A stretch of DNA of 64,000 nucleotides, from assembly GCA_026225945.1 (NCBI GenBank), contig JAMJFZ010001816.1:4404501-4468500 (forward strand), written 5' to 3'. Within the stretch, counting starts at the first letter, position 1. Each line of letters starts with the position of its first letter. This DNA is from Cricetomys ansorgei (lineage: Eukaryota; Chordata; Mammalia; Rodentia; Nesomyidae). Under the pieces are notes generated by a model. That model was not told where the DNA came from and did not search any database. It worked only from the letters and a program-made list of their open reading frames with translations. Shown here piece by piece: positions 47,050-57,295 of this stretch. Position numbers and translations under genes: made by a program.

Positions 47050-47225
47050 AGGTAGTTCTTAGGTTATCTAGGAAGCATGTGTGCCAGGGCATGCATGTGG
47101 CGGTCAAAAGACAACTTTTTAAAGTCCATTTGCTCCTTCCACTTTTACGTGGACTCCAGGGAAATCTCAGGTGAGCAGATTTGTAGCAAGCGCCTTTACC
47201 CACTGAGCCAGCTCATCAGCCTTAG
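47050..47225 (-). repeat. tRNA-derived SINE, inverted
   Basis: The forward blocks gggcatgcatgtggcggtca, agacaactttttaaagtcca, ctccttccacttttacgtgg, agcaagcgcctttacccact and gagccagctcatcagcctta are the reverse of a tRNA-headed rodent SINE of the B3/B4 group, the same kind as at 20140. Confidence 0.65.
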
Positions 47226-48209
47226 AGACACGGTTTTATGAAAGAGCAAACAGCAAGAGCCACTAAAGTGAGAAAGAACCTCACTCACATTTGTGATTTG
47301 AAGAATAAACATGACACCACAACAAGCATTACACAATATTTGTTTCATTTGGAAAAAAAAAATTACCTTCTTTTAATAGGGAGTCTTGGGGAAAACATGA
47401 AGTGAAGGATATTCAATGCAGCACATTAGAGCTACATTGAAAAGAAAAGTAATCCGTACCCTTCTCAAAGGGAAAGGATAGATTTTGGAAAATGTACGCG
47501 GTGGAATATGATATAATGAAAATAAATACAGTTGTAAAAAATAACATGAAAAGACCTTGGCAATATGTTAAGTCAACAAAGAAAACAAAATGGTACGCAA
47601 ACACTTTCTAAATATTGAAAAGGCAAGCCATGCCAAGCGATTTAAATGCATTTAGATTTGTAATGATGCTGCTTTTTAAAGCAAAAGGACACAAATGATG
47701 ACAAGGAACCCACAGAAAGTGTCAGCAAGCTTAGAGCCATCTAGTTCCCACGTTCAAGATGGACTCTCGGCGCCTGCATTATCTTTCTTTATCCCCACAT
47801 ACGACACGCAGCTCTCCTATGTATATGTCATAGATTCCTAAAAATATTCAGAGCCAGTTTTTAAGAACTTGCAAAGCAGAGAGAAGCATTTGTTAAACAA
47901 TAAGGTTAAGGACAAAATACAGACATGTAAGCTAAGTTCTCCAGTAACGACCAGGTAAAATAAGCTCCCACGGAACTCAAACAGATAAAACTCTAGTTTA
48001 TAGTTCAGTGATTCTTCTAGTTCTGAATGTTGGTCCTGGGAAGTTTAATCATGGGCTCAGAAAGTTGAAAGGCGTTATATACATCTAGTCTCCTTGTCTG
48101 AAAATAGCAAGTAATGATGCCTTCTCATTGGCAAACTGTAAGACTGAATTATGAATTGTACATCCAAACAGCTTACTTAGAACTAATCAAGGAGAATGTT
48201 CTTTTTTTT
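47226..48209. other. Unassigned non-coding stretch
   Basis: No repeat recognised; A-rich parts may be further L1 residue. Confidence 0.35.
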
Positions 48210-48340
48210 TTTTTTTTTTGTGTCCATGGCAGCTAACATTTTATTGATGACTTTTACAAATTCACTGGTACTCTGAGGAACCACGCCCTAGCAAATTCCC
48301 AAGTTATAAGGAAGCACTATATTTTAACTACCAGGAAGCT
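48210..48340 (-). pseudogene. 3' end of a retrocopied mRNA (processed pseudogene tail)
   Basis: A run of about 19 T starts at 48202 on the forward strand. Read on the reverse strand, the sequence gtcatcaataaaatgttagc places an AATAAA signal about 20 bases before a long poly-A. That is the signature of a reverse-transcribed mRNA end. I do not recognise the parent gene, and the copy seems to stop within about 130 bp, so it is truncated to 3' UTR. No flanking duplication was found. Confidence 0.5.
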
Positions 48341-48349
48341 CTGTGGGGA

Positions 48350-48560
48350 AGAACATGGAAGCTGCCATTTATTGCACATCTCAGGCACTACTTAGTATCG
48401 AGACATTTATAAGTATTATAACAACCATGAGGAAACATGATAAGGGAAGCACTGTCCAGTTCATTTTTGCAAATACAGAAACCAAGATTAATTGCTTTGA
48501 TCAAAACAGTTCATCAGTAACTGAGCCAAAATTAGGATCCACCTGTAAGACTCTCCTGTT
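48350..48560 (+). repeat. MIR SINE fragment
   Basis: The order caaatacagaaaccaagatt, aattgctttgatcaaaacag, aactgagccaaaattaggat and ccacctgtaagactctcctg is the second half of MIR. Confidence 0.6.
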
Positions 48561-49239
48561 CATTTTCCTTTTTCTCCTCCAGATCCTTACAAAGAACAAG
48601 AATTCTCCCCGTTGTATTCCCCTTCCAGCTCCTATTTTCATTCTAGGAGCCTGGGAGTTTCCATTTTCAGAGAACTGGAAATTCACACCTTGAAGTTCCT
48701 TGGAATTCTTAATGACTTCCCAGAGCAAGTTCCACACTTCTTTCATTTTGTGACATTTGAATTCATTTCTGGGAGCTTTAGAAGGAGTGACAGAAATATT
48801 CCAGCAAACTTTGCTGATATAAGATCATTGGTAATTCTGAAGTCAACATAAGAATAATGTTCAAATAGGGACATTAGTATGGACTACACCTTCAGTCTTA
48901 TCACTAAAACTTACAAAAATCATCCGATTTCAGTAGATACTGAGGAAGAGAATCCAGAGAGAAATGGAGTGTAACCGGTAGAGAAGACTGGAAGAAAAAC
49001 TTCCAAGGATTCCAAATTGCAATGATATACATACTTAATAATGCAGCCAATAGGAAGGCACTCTAGCTGGTGGCTCACCATCTTGATCACACCACGACAG
49101 CTCTCCTCTACACACTCATCTCCTTATGTACTGGCATGACTTCCTAAATGTATTAATGATTGTAAGAACAACTATTTGCCCTTCATCTTGTATCTTCAAA
49201 TAGTCCTCAGCAGAATGTTTGCCAGGAGTTCATACTAAT
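48561..49239. other. Unassigned non-coding stretch
   Basis: No repeat recognised. The 116-codon frame at 48343-48693 starts in the MIR fragment and has no domain. Confidence 0.4.
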
Positions 49240-49632
49240 TGTCCTGGTTTGGCTTTATATTGCTTTAATAAAACACTGACCAAGACAATCTGGCGAGGGA
49301 AACGTTTATTTGGCTTACGTGTCCTGACCACAATTCATCATCAAAAGAGTCAGACAAGAACTGAAACAGAGAACGTGGGAAAATGCTGCTTACTGGCTTG
49401 CTTCCCCAGGCTTGTTCAGCTACTTTTATTATACAGCTCAGACCTACCTACCTACCTAGGAATGGCACCACCCATGATGAGTTGGGACTTGCCGTGGCAA
49501 TCAGCAATCAAGAAAATACTTTACAGATATGAGCACAGTCCAGTCTTATGGAGGCAATTCTTCAACTGAGGTTCTCTCTTCCTATAAGACTTCCTATAAG
49601 ACTCTGTGTCAGGTTGAAAAAACTAATCGCAA
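49240..49632 (-). repeat. MaLR/ERVL-type LTR, inverted
   Basis: The forward strand begins tgtcctggtttggctttata, then aataaaacactgaccaagac, ctgcttactggcttgcttcc and ggaatggcaccacccatgat, and ends gtgtcaggttgaaaaaacta. It is the same family as 1789 and 16152. A small internal duplication (cttcctataaga twice) occurs at about 49579. The 116-codon forward frame across it is an artefact. Confidence 0.75.
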
Positions 49633-49684
49633 ACTGTTGAAAAGAATAGCTAGTGAACTTTCTATATATCCAAGGATGAACTTG

Positions 49685-49830
49685 AATTTCTGATACTCTT
49701 GCTTCCAAATTCCTGAGTTCTGAGATGACAGGTGTTTACTACCATGCCAGTTTTATACCTCACTGGGTATAGAGCATGCTAGCCAAGAATTCTGCCAACT
49801 GAACTACATTCCCATCCCACCCCACATTCT
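49685..49830 (-). repeat. B4-family SINE, inverted, truncated
   Basis: The forward text ctgagttctgagatgacagg, tgtttactaccatgccagtt, tagagcatgctagccaagaa and ctgccaactgaactacattc is the reverse of a B1-like end plus tRNA-like head. Confidence 0.7.
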
Positions 49831-50204
49831 GGTTTTCAATAGTAAATCACTTTAGTCAAGTTATTGAACTTTGCCTTGTTCTGTTTCTGTCCTTGTTTCT
49901 GATGATGGTTTCTACCTTATTAGACAGTTATGAAAATTAAGTGAATTGACTATTTAAACGAATGGCAACTCATTTAATTAAACTAGGGCCTTGGTACAAT
50001 GAAAGAAGCTAATATGACTCCCATCAGCATCAACATTAAACTCTGAGCCCAAAGACTCAATGATGCTAATATATTTAATACAACGAAGAATCTTGCAAAA
50101 TGCTTTAAAATACTTATGGCATGAGATGATACAAAAGCTAATCAAATGGCAAAAATAACTCAAGAACACTCTTAAAAATATAATCTGGAGATACTTCATG
50201 GAAA
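49831..50204. other. Unassigned non-coding stretch
   Basis: No repeat recognised. Confidence 0.35.
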
Positions 50205-50735
50205 GGTTAACCTTGCTTGCCAATTTGACTGGGTTGACAGATATATAAAACAATGAGAAAGTTACTTTAAAGGTGTCTGTGAGGGTACACCCAGAGACAA
50301 CTGGCAAACACATCAACAAACCTAATAAACAAGACCCACCCTCAGTGTGGTAGCACCATCCAATAAGCTGGAAATCTAGATGGAACAACAGCAGAGGATG
50401 TTTACACACATGTCCATGCTCAACTCTATTTGAGTGCCCCACTCACCCCACCCCACCCGCGCACACAGTGGCCATCTCCTGTGGACTCCAGACTCTAGAT
50501 CCCACAGCGCTTGGATGTGGACTTGCACTGTTAACTCTCCAGGGAGCTCCCAGGCCTTCAGCCTCAGACTGAGGCTATATCATTGACCTCTCTCTTGTTC
50601 TGAGGCTTCTTGGTTCTTGGACTGAAAAGCGATTAGTTTTCCTAGTTCTCTAGCCTAAGAAGGACCATATAATCTCTGATCAGGTAAGCTTATCTAAGAA
50701 CGCCCTTTATAATTATCTGTATATTCCTGTGTTGT
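50205..50735 (+). repeat. Old mammalian ERVL-type LTR
   Basis: The order gccaatttgactgggttgac, ggtgtctgtgagggtacacc, ccctcagtgtggtagcacca, tccaataagctggaaatcta, and later cttcttggttcttggactg and a final ttgtggttcctctggaaag follows a common mammalian LTR. The subfamily name is uncertain. It overlaps half of a 154-codon reverse frame (49978-50442), which is therefore not a gene. Confidence 0.55.
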
Positions 50736-53700
50736 GGTTCCTCTGGAAAGGCCTGTCAGCTCCTCTACACACAGTGAGAGCTCAGACCTGGACTTCGTGG
50801 CTTCAGGAGTCATATACTTCCTATGCTACTACATCAGGGGTTCCAAATAAACTTATGGAATATACGGGAAACAGGGGAGAGATACGTGAAAAGACAATCA
50901 CGCAATTGCACATCTTTGATATTTTATTTTTTGGATTGTACCAGGGCCCCAAACCTTAGTAGGCCCTGAGACCTCAGCACATCTGACTCCGTGCCATTCA
51001 GGCTTTGAGACTCAGCATGTAGATAGCACTACCTGCCAAGACTAGAACAAAGGCCTAATCCATCATAGTCCATACATGAATTCTGAGAAAGTCTCAAAAT
51101 GTATTAACCTTGCTTTTTAGCTTCTGGAGTTCCACTTGTGGCTAATTGCTAACCGAAGTATGTCAGCCCAGAATATAGCTTTTGTGATTGAAAGTTCATC
51201 CTAAGAAAGGCTCAGGGCTACATTGGGATCCCAAACACCCAGTGTGGTCGCCAGCTGGCTAATACTTTCTATTGACTTAAACCCATGTCCAAGCAGTCTT
51301 CTCTAGCAAATACCCCACAACAGGAGAGCTCTTTCTCCTACATGTGATATAATTTTAATCTCTGAGAGGACAGATATTTTGGGTGAATTGGAGTTATACA
51401 GGAATGAGAAATTTTTTTTTAAAAATTAGCCCAACACATCTGAGAATTTACTGTTGTTTATTTTACATTCATACGGGAAAGTTCATTTGGCCTGAACTTC
51501 TTATTAGACACTGATGAGGCTATTATTGATTTAGCAAGCACTCTTTTTAGAATACAAACCTATAAAACCCATAACATACGAAAGCTAATTATGGTAATAA
51601 GAATCGAGCATGCATAATCCCATTAGAAGGACTTACTCACCACTCTTCCTAGAGCAGAACACTTTTTAACAACTGTTCTGTTCATTAGGAGAAAACTACC
51701 TTTTAGTGGTAAGTGACCTATAAATGTACTGCTTATGTTGAAAGTGGAAGAAAGTTAATGTCACATTTTATACTTAAATGATTATTGGTCTGGTGTCCCC
51801 TTACTGTACTATATGAAAACACTGCACTTCTGTCTGCACCTCCATTAGGGAACAGAATCCCTTTCACTGGATTTAGGGGTGAACACATTGGACTAGGCTC
51901 AAGTAGGCTACTAGAAGTTATTTTACTGGCTCTTATTTCCTACAAGAGATAGATGTTTTCAAACTATATTCAACTATTGGCACTTTTTTTTTTCTCTCCA
52001 GAGAACAAGTAAACTTTTGCACAATACTTTTTTGCACAAAAATCAAATTTTTACACAAAAGTCAAAAAAGATATCTGGCCACAGTGCTAAAATGGACAGT
52101 TGAAATCATCTCCTCCAACTGGCAAGCTCCAAAGATATAAGTTCCCAACACGAAATCTACTGCCTCAAGAATAGTGCTGATAATAATAACCCAATTACCA
52201 GTGGACAATCTTGCTAGAAATCTTATTATTGTCCTGACCATTTTTTTTGTTCTTCACTGCAGAAAAAGTTTAGAACCATAGAGTATGGATTTAATATTTT
52301 TTTAGAGAAATAGGAAAGTTAAACAAATAAAAAAATTCTTAACTTTCATATGGAGTAAGATCTATTTATGTTTTATGCATGGTAAGAATATAAATTATTT
52401 TCCACGTTTCTTTCATCAGAGACAATTAGTTAATTAGTACAATTACTAAGATTATTAAAAACAAAATATATATTTATCTTTAAAATGTATAAACGCTCGA
52501 CTGAAGAGTAGGTGTAAGAAAAAGATCTCATAAATAAATCTTCAATTAATCGTAAATGGTTTCATGTTTTCTGTTTCTTCCTTTTGTGCATGTTTGTGTG
52601 TGTGTGTGCAGTTACACACGTATTTCCAAATGCTTGTGGGCATGTCTGCATGCACATGTGTGAGAGAGAAGTCAACATCAGGTGTCACTCCTAAAGAGTT
52701 AGCCACAGGTTCTCTCAAATCTATGGCTTGCCAAATGTACCCCCTAGTACATTTCAGGTTTACTAATGTGCATATTTGGGGAAAGTATCAAAAAGGAAAA
52801 AAGTCTACCTTTTGACCTCGAGGTGTCATTTCTATAAAGTTACCCTACAGAATAATTACGTATGAAAATGCTCGTTAAAATGCTAACTATAAAATTAGAA
52901 AGCATACAAATCACATTTGCTCTCACCTTGCTTAATTCAAGGGAGTTCAAGGGTTTCTCAGAAAAGAAGGTTGGCTTACACTCTCTGAATGCCCCAAACT
53001 CTCCTGTCAGCTGTTCTAGATGTTAGTTTCGTGGAATTAGTGAAAGAAGGTCAGAAATTCATAGAATAAATAAGATATCCCTAATGGCTATTAGAGACCA
53101 TTTCTTTTCAAACTAGAACTGGTACAATTCTGTCTTCCAATAGCAACAGCTCTAAAATGAACGCTTCCTTTTCGTCGTTGAAGGCTGTCAAGGAAGAGCT
53201 CTAAAGTCACTTGTGATAGAACAAACATCTCAGGCATCCTACGTATCTTCATTGCCTTAGTGCTTGAAATGCCTTTAACATTTCAGTATGCCGCGCTCTG
53301 GTATTTATCAGGTGCATGCAACTGAAGATAATTCTGTTATTGCTTTAAAATGTGTTGCGTTCTTATTTGCTCATAGTAAGTGTTTTACTTTTACTTTATT
53401 CATACTTTAAACTTTGCACAAAAATGATTTACAAAAACTTTTTATGGTATGTGATTTCTTTCCAATCTGCAGGGCAAAAGGCCACGGCTATTGAATTGAA
53501 TTTGGATCCAAGATACGTGGAAGCATAGTCGTAAGTTTATGATTGAATGTATGTTAATTGCTCATGATCTCTTTGTTTTGGTTTCACATGGTAAATGCTA
53601 GTAAATATGGTGGACGATGTGTAATAATCACCTCTCCTAATACATTTACAGGTAGCATTATAAAAATCTGAAATTATAGATGACTTAACTAAAATGGGAA

Positions 53701-54416
53701 TTTCAAAAGAGAAAATTATGTTTGTTGAGTATTAGGAACACAGTGCTTTTTTTTTTTTTCTTCAAGTTACCTGTACGAATAAGAATGCCCACATGTGACT
53801 TTAAGAGCAATGTAAGTAAAATGGGGCTTAAAATCAATACTAGCAGCAGAACCAAAGGGACTGGAAAATTGTGACTCTGTAATAGTGACTAGATTTGTAA
53901 TAACCTGGAGGGGAAAATAGGCATTTCTTCATAGGAGGCAGAAAAGAAATATGACATAAAAGCCAGAGGCTATGCTGAGCCAGTGAAATTGTCCATTATT
54001 TAAACTGCAGGTGGTGACACTCACATAAACTGGTATAGCAAGACGCAGCCCAAGCAAGGGACGTGGGTGGATTTAGTGTGGAGCCCACCGTGGGAGTCTG
54101 TGCTTCTGGGGAGGGCAGAGCTGGGCTGTGCAACAGGAACATATGGTATTGAAAATGGAAACTCTAACCTTGGAAGAAGGCATAGACATCATTGAATAGA
54201 TCGGAGTCACATTTTGAACCTTATTTGCAACTTGGCCACAAGTCTGAGTAGTTAAGATTCCTACATAGGGAGAGAAGAAACAAATGGCAGAAGGAACAGA
54301 CAAAATGAGATGTGGAAGAGTGCAAACACCGTGGAAAGAGAAGATGAAGTCAAAGTGGAGGAGCCGGGGAAGGAAATCTGAGAAAGGGCAATAAAAGACA
54401 ACCGTACTGAAACATT
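50736..54416. other. Long unassigned stretch, probably single-copy
   Basis: About 3.7 kb with little that I can assign. A weak inverted B4-like piece may lie at 52565-52720 beside a short TG run. A possible exon at 53473-53530 is listed separately. A 14-base T run occurs at 53746-53759. Frames stay below 84 codons. Confidence 0.45.
53473..53530 (+). other. Possible 58-bp exon with consensus splice sites
   Basis: The acceptor gatttctttccaatctgcag ends at 53472, with a good pyrimidine tract and CAG. The donor gtaagttt starts at 53531, an almost ideal consensus. One of three frames stays open over most of the exon (about 17 codons) and ends in TAG; the other two stop early. If real, it would suit a non-coding or terminal exon better than an internal coding one. 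I do not recognise a protein. Confidence 0.25.
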
Positions 54417-54510
54417 ATTTGGGCAGATGGGCCTGTGTCTGTCTAAGTAAAGTTTTATTGGGGAACAGACACACATTTTTGCCTATACATTGTCTCTGGC
54501 TGTTGTTCTT
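54417..54510 (-). repeat. hAT-like DNA transposon fossil, part 1 (split)
   Basis: The text cctgtgtctgtctaagtaaa, gttttattggggaacagaca and cacatttttgcctatacatt followed by gtctctggctgttg matches an old mammalian hAT-like family, in the orientation opposite to the copy at 55016. It is interrupted by a SINE. Confidence 0.5.
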
Positions 54511-54719
54511 AAGATTTTGTTTTATGTTACATTGCATACATCTGCGGGTAACTATGTGCATGGTAGTGCAGGTGACCTCAGAGCCCAGAAGAGGGCATCG
54601 GATTCCACTGGAGCTGGAGTTATAGACAGCTGTGGGGTACCTAGCATGGTTACTGGGAACCTGGGTTTCCTGCAAGAGTAGTATATGTTCTTAACCACTG
54701 GAGTTATCTCTCCAGCCCC
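54511..54719 (-). repeat. B3-type SINE, inverted
   Basis: The forward blocks cagagcccagaagagggcat, cggattccactggagctgga, gttatagacagctgtggggt, ttcttaaccactggagttat and ctctccagccc are the reverse of B3. It interrupts the hAT-like fossil. Confidence 0.85.
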
Positions 54720-55015
54720 TCTCAGACTTTTTTATGCCCTAAAACTTTATTCATACAAACAAGTAGTACGCCCAAAGACTATGGACAGGAGAGTGATCTA
54801 TACTGGGAGGATGGAAGAGGTGAGAGCCAATGATGACAAATGCTGGGATTACCAAAACAGAATCTTCCAAACAACTCCTCCTGCTTCCAGACAAATCTGG
54901 TCTTCCTCTTGCCTGCTCCAAGCCTGTACATCAGGGATTATAAATACTATCTGTCGACGGTCTGTTGGTATATGTCCTTAGCACTTGCAATGTCTAAACT
55001 CTGCTGTTATTGGAT

Positions 55016-55140
55016 TTAAAACAGTCATAGATAATGTATAAGCAAAAAGACAAGGCTGTGTTCCAATAAAGCTTTATTAAAACAAACAGGCTCTAGGCCC
55101 AATCTGGCCAAATATTCATAGTTTCCCACTGTCTCTTTGT
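55016..55140 (+). repeat. hAT-like DNA transposon fossil, second copy
   Basis: The text catagataatgtataagcaa, caaggctgtgttccaataaa, gctttattaaaacaaacagg and ctaggcccaatctggccaaa follows the same family as 54417 but in the opposite orientation. The two copies lie about 500 bp apart. Confidence 0.6.
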
Positions 55141-55274
55141 TGCTTTGCCCTCTTTAACACTTCCCACTGGCATCCCAGCACCCAGATCACTCATGTCTTC
55201 CATGCCAACCTCATAATTTTTACAACTATGCTCCTATTTTCAAAGTCTCTATCACTCTTTCTGGTGCCTGTTCC

Positions 55275-55993
55275 TGGTTGGCAACTTGACTACAGCTGTG
55301 ATTAACTAATATCCAAGCAGCTGGGCACAGCTGGATTTTTCTTGACTGGATCATTATCAGAGAATACCTACACTAAATGTGCATTGCCTGAGGTGGGAAT
55401 ATCCACCCAAATACATTTGAAGTCAAAAGACCCATCATAAATCTAGATCATTTGAGGCCAGAAAACCCACTCTAAATCTGGGCCACACCTTCTGGTGACC
55501 CCCCAACATATAAGGCTTTGTAAGAAAGATGCTTGTGTTCTTTCTCTGACTTCCCTCTCTTTCCCTGGCAAGCTCATCCATACTGTTGCGGAGGCATTCC
55601 TTCTTTGGTAGGTAATAACATCTACTTCTTTGGGGTCCAACACAGACTAAAGACCATCTAAGACATCCAGCCTCATGGACAGAACAACTACCAGATTCTT
55701 GGTCTTTCGGTAAGAAGACAAATGATGGTGGACTAGCCAGATCACAGCCTGTAAGTCATTCTAATAAATACCATTTTGAACCCTCTGGTTCCCTTTTCCA
55801 TCAGATCTTGACAATGGTTTTGGTGATTGTAAAGGAGAACGGATACATTGAAGCTAACCTCCTAGTAATGTAGTCCGGTATACAACACAGAGCTAGATTC
55901 AAACAGGACTGGGGAAAAAAATCCTGCTTTGATATATGTAGATGTATTCTATCAGTTCTGTTCTTCTAAAAAACACTGGCTAATATGTTATAG
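55275..55993 (+). repeat. ERVL-type rodent LTR with internal foreign piece
   Basis: It begins ggcaacttgactacagctgt, contains gcagctgggcacagctggat, ctaaatctgggccacacctt, and ttctaataaataccatttt, and ends atcagttctgttcttct with aacactggctaatat. Between the aataaa region and the end, about 55800-55920, lies some 120 bp that does not fit the LTR and may be an insertion. Confidence 0.65.
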
Positions 55994-56971
55994 CTTCTCA
56001 TTTTGAAGTTGAAGTCAATGTTCCTCCATGAAGCAACTACCTGGTCTTATCATGCTCACCACCACCCTGAAGCAGCCCGTCATGCCTTCCAAACCAGCAC
56101 CCCCTGGGTAATTCTTATAATACCAAGTTCGACTGTCAGCACTGGAAGTTCTGGAAGACAGCTTCTGTGTGCTGTCCCTGAGAAAACACTTTCCAGATTT
56201 TAAGATAGAGTCTGGTTTGCTGGAAGAATAACTGGTCACTCTGTCTGTCATAAGGGTCCCCTCCTGGGTAGAGTTCTCATCACTATCTCCAGTATGTATA
56301 CAGCTTGTCTTTCTCTTAGTCAGGTTTGCAGGGAAAAAAAAAAACAAAACAAAACTGGACAGTTTAACTAAGTTGCTTTGTGGCTCCAAACCGCAGCTTC
56401 ACAACAGCAGGGGGTCCTAGGCAGGGGATGAGAATCTCAGGTTGAAAAATTCTGGCGATTTGGCATTCTTTCTCACCATCGCTATGGGGAGGCACGTACC
56501 CTTCTTCATAGATCTCAAACACAAGATCCACTTGGCCTTCGCCCACACACGAAGCCATCAACTAACTCAGTTTATATAACAATACATTCTGATTTCTGTT
56601 TCCCATGCCGTGATTGCTGCCAGGGCCAGCAGCGGGAAGGAACATTGACTCTATGATCAGGAAAAGTAGTTAGAACCTTGCTTTTTCCCTGCTCCCAGCT
56701 GAACTCTGTTTTCACCATGAAATTTTATCCAAAATATTTGTTGCAAACATGTCTCTCACCTAATATCTTCTTCCTCATTTACAACTGTCTCTTATAAAGC
56801 TTTCCATTTGTTAATACCATATTGAATGTCCTCTAGGAACTGCTCTGAGCATACTTGACTGGACTCTGCAAGGTCAAGAGTTTCTTTCTCTTCTTCCTTG
56901 TCTCCGCATTTGATGCAGCTAGCATGATGTCATGCACTTCTTATTCTCTGCCTACCAGGTTGGGAGCCATT
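55994..56971. other. Unassigned non-coding stretch
   Basis: No repeat recognised except an A/C run at 56333-56354. The 124-codon reverse frame at 56015-56389 has no domain. Confidence 0.4.
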
Positions 56972-57295
56972 TGTAGCAGTTCCATTGTGTGGGCTCACCA
57001 AGAGAGACAAGGAGGCTCTTTCATAGGTACAAATGCTTCCAGAACTCAATGGAGGGAACCACCATCATGGCAAGTGCCTTACTCAACAGTGGAACCCTGA
57101 GCGTCTGAGCTCAGGTGTGTTTTTTGATCCAGAACTCCTCAGATGTTCTGTTAATAGTACTTTCAGATCATTAGCAATCAAACATTCCCCACATAAATCT
57201 TACACCTACAAACAATACAAAATGCAAAGACCTAGGGAGCCCTTCACCCAACAGTGCCAAATCATTTTAAATATAACTAAAAATAAACTTCTACA
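56972..57295 (+). repeat. Unassigned rodent LTR-like repeat, copy D
   Basis: The same family as 7233, 10670 and 38927: tgtagcagttccattgtgtg, aaccaccatcatggcaagtg, tgagcgtctgagctcaggtg, cagaactcctcagatgttct, aatacaaaatgcaaagacct, and the end ataaacttctaca. The 107-codon frame at 57033-57356 is contained in it and is not a gene. Confidence 0.7.

Noticed and set aside
49978..50442. 154-codon reverse frame
   Set aside because: Half of it is antisense to an old LTR (50205-50735), the rest is unassigned AT-rich DNA, and no domain is seen.
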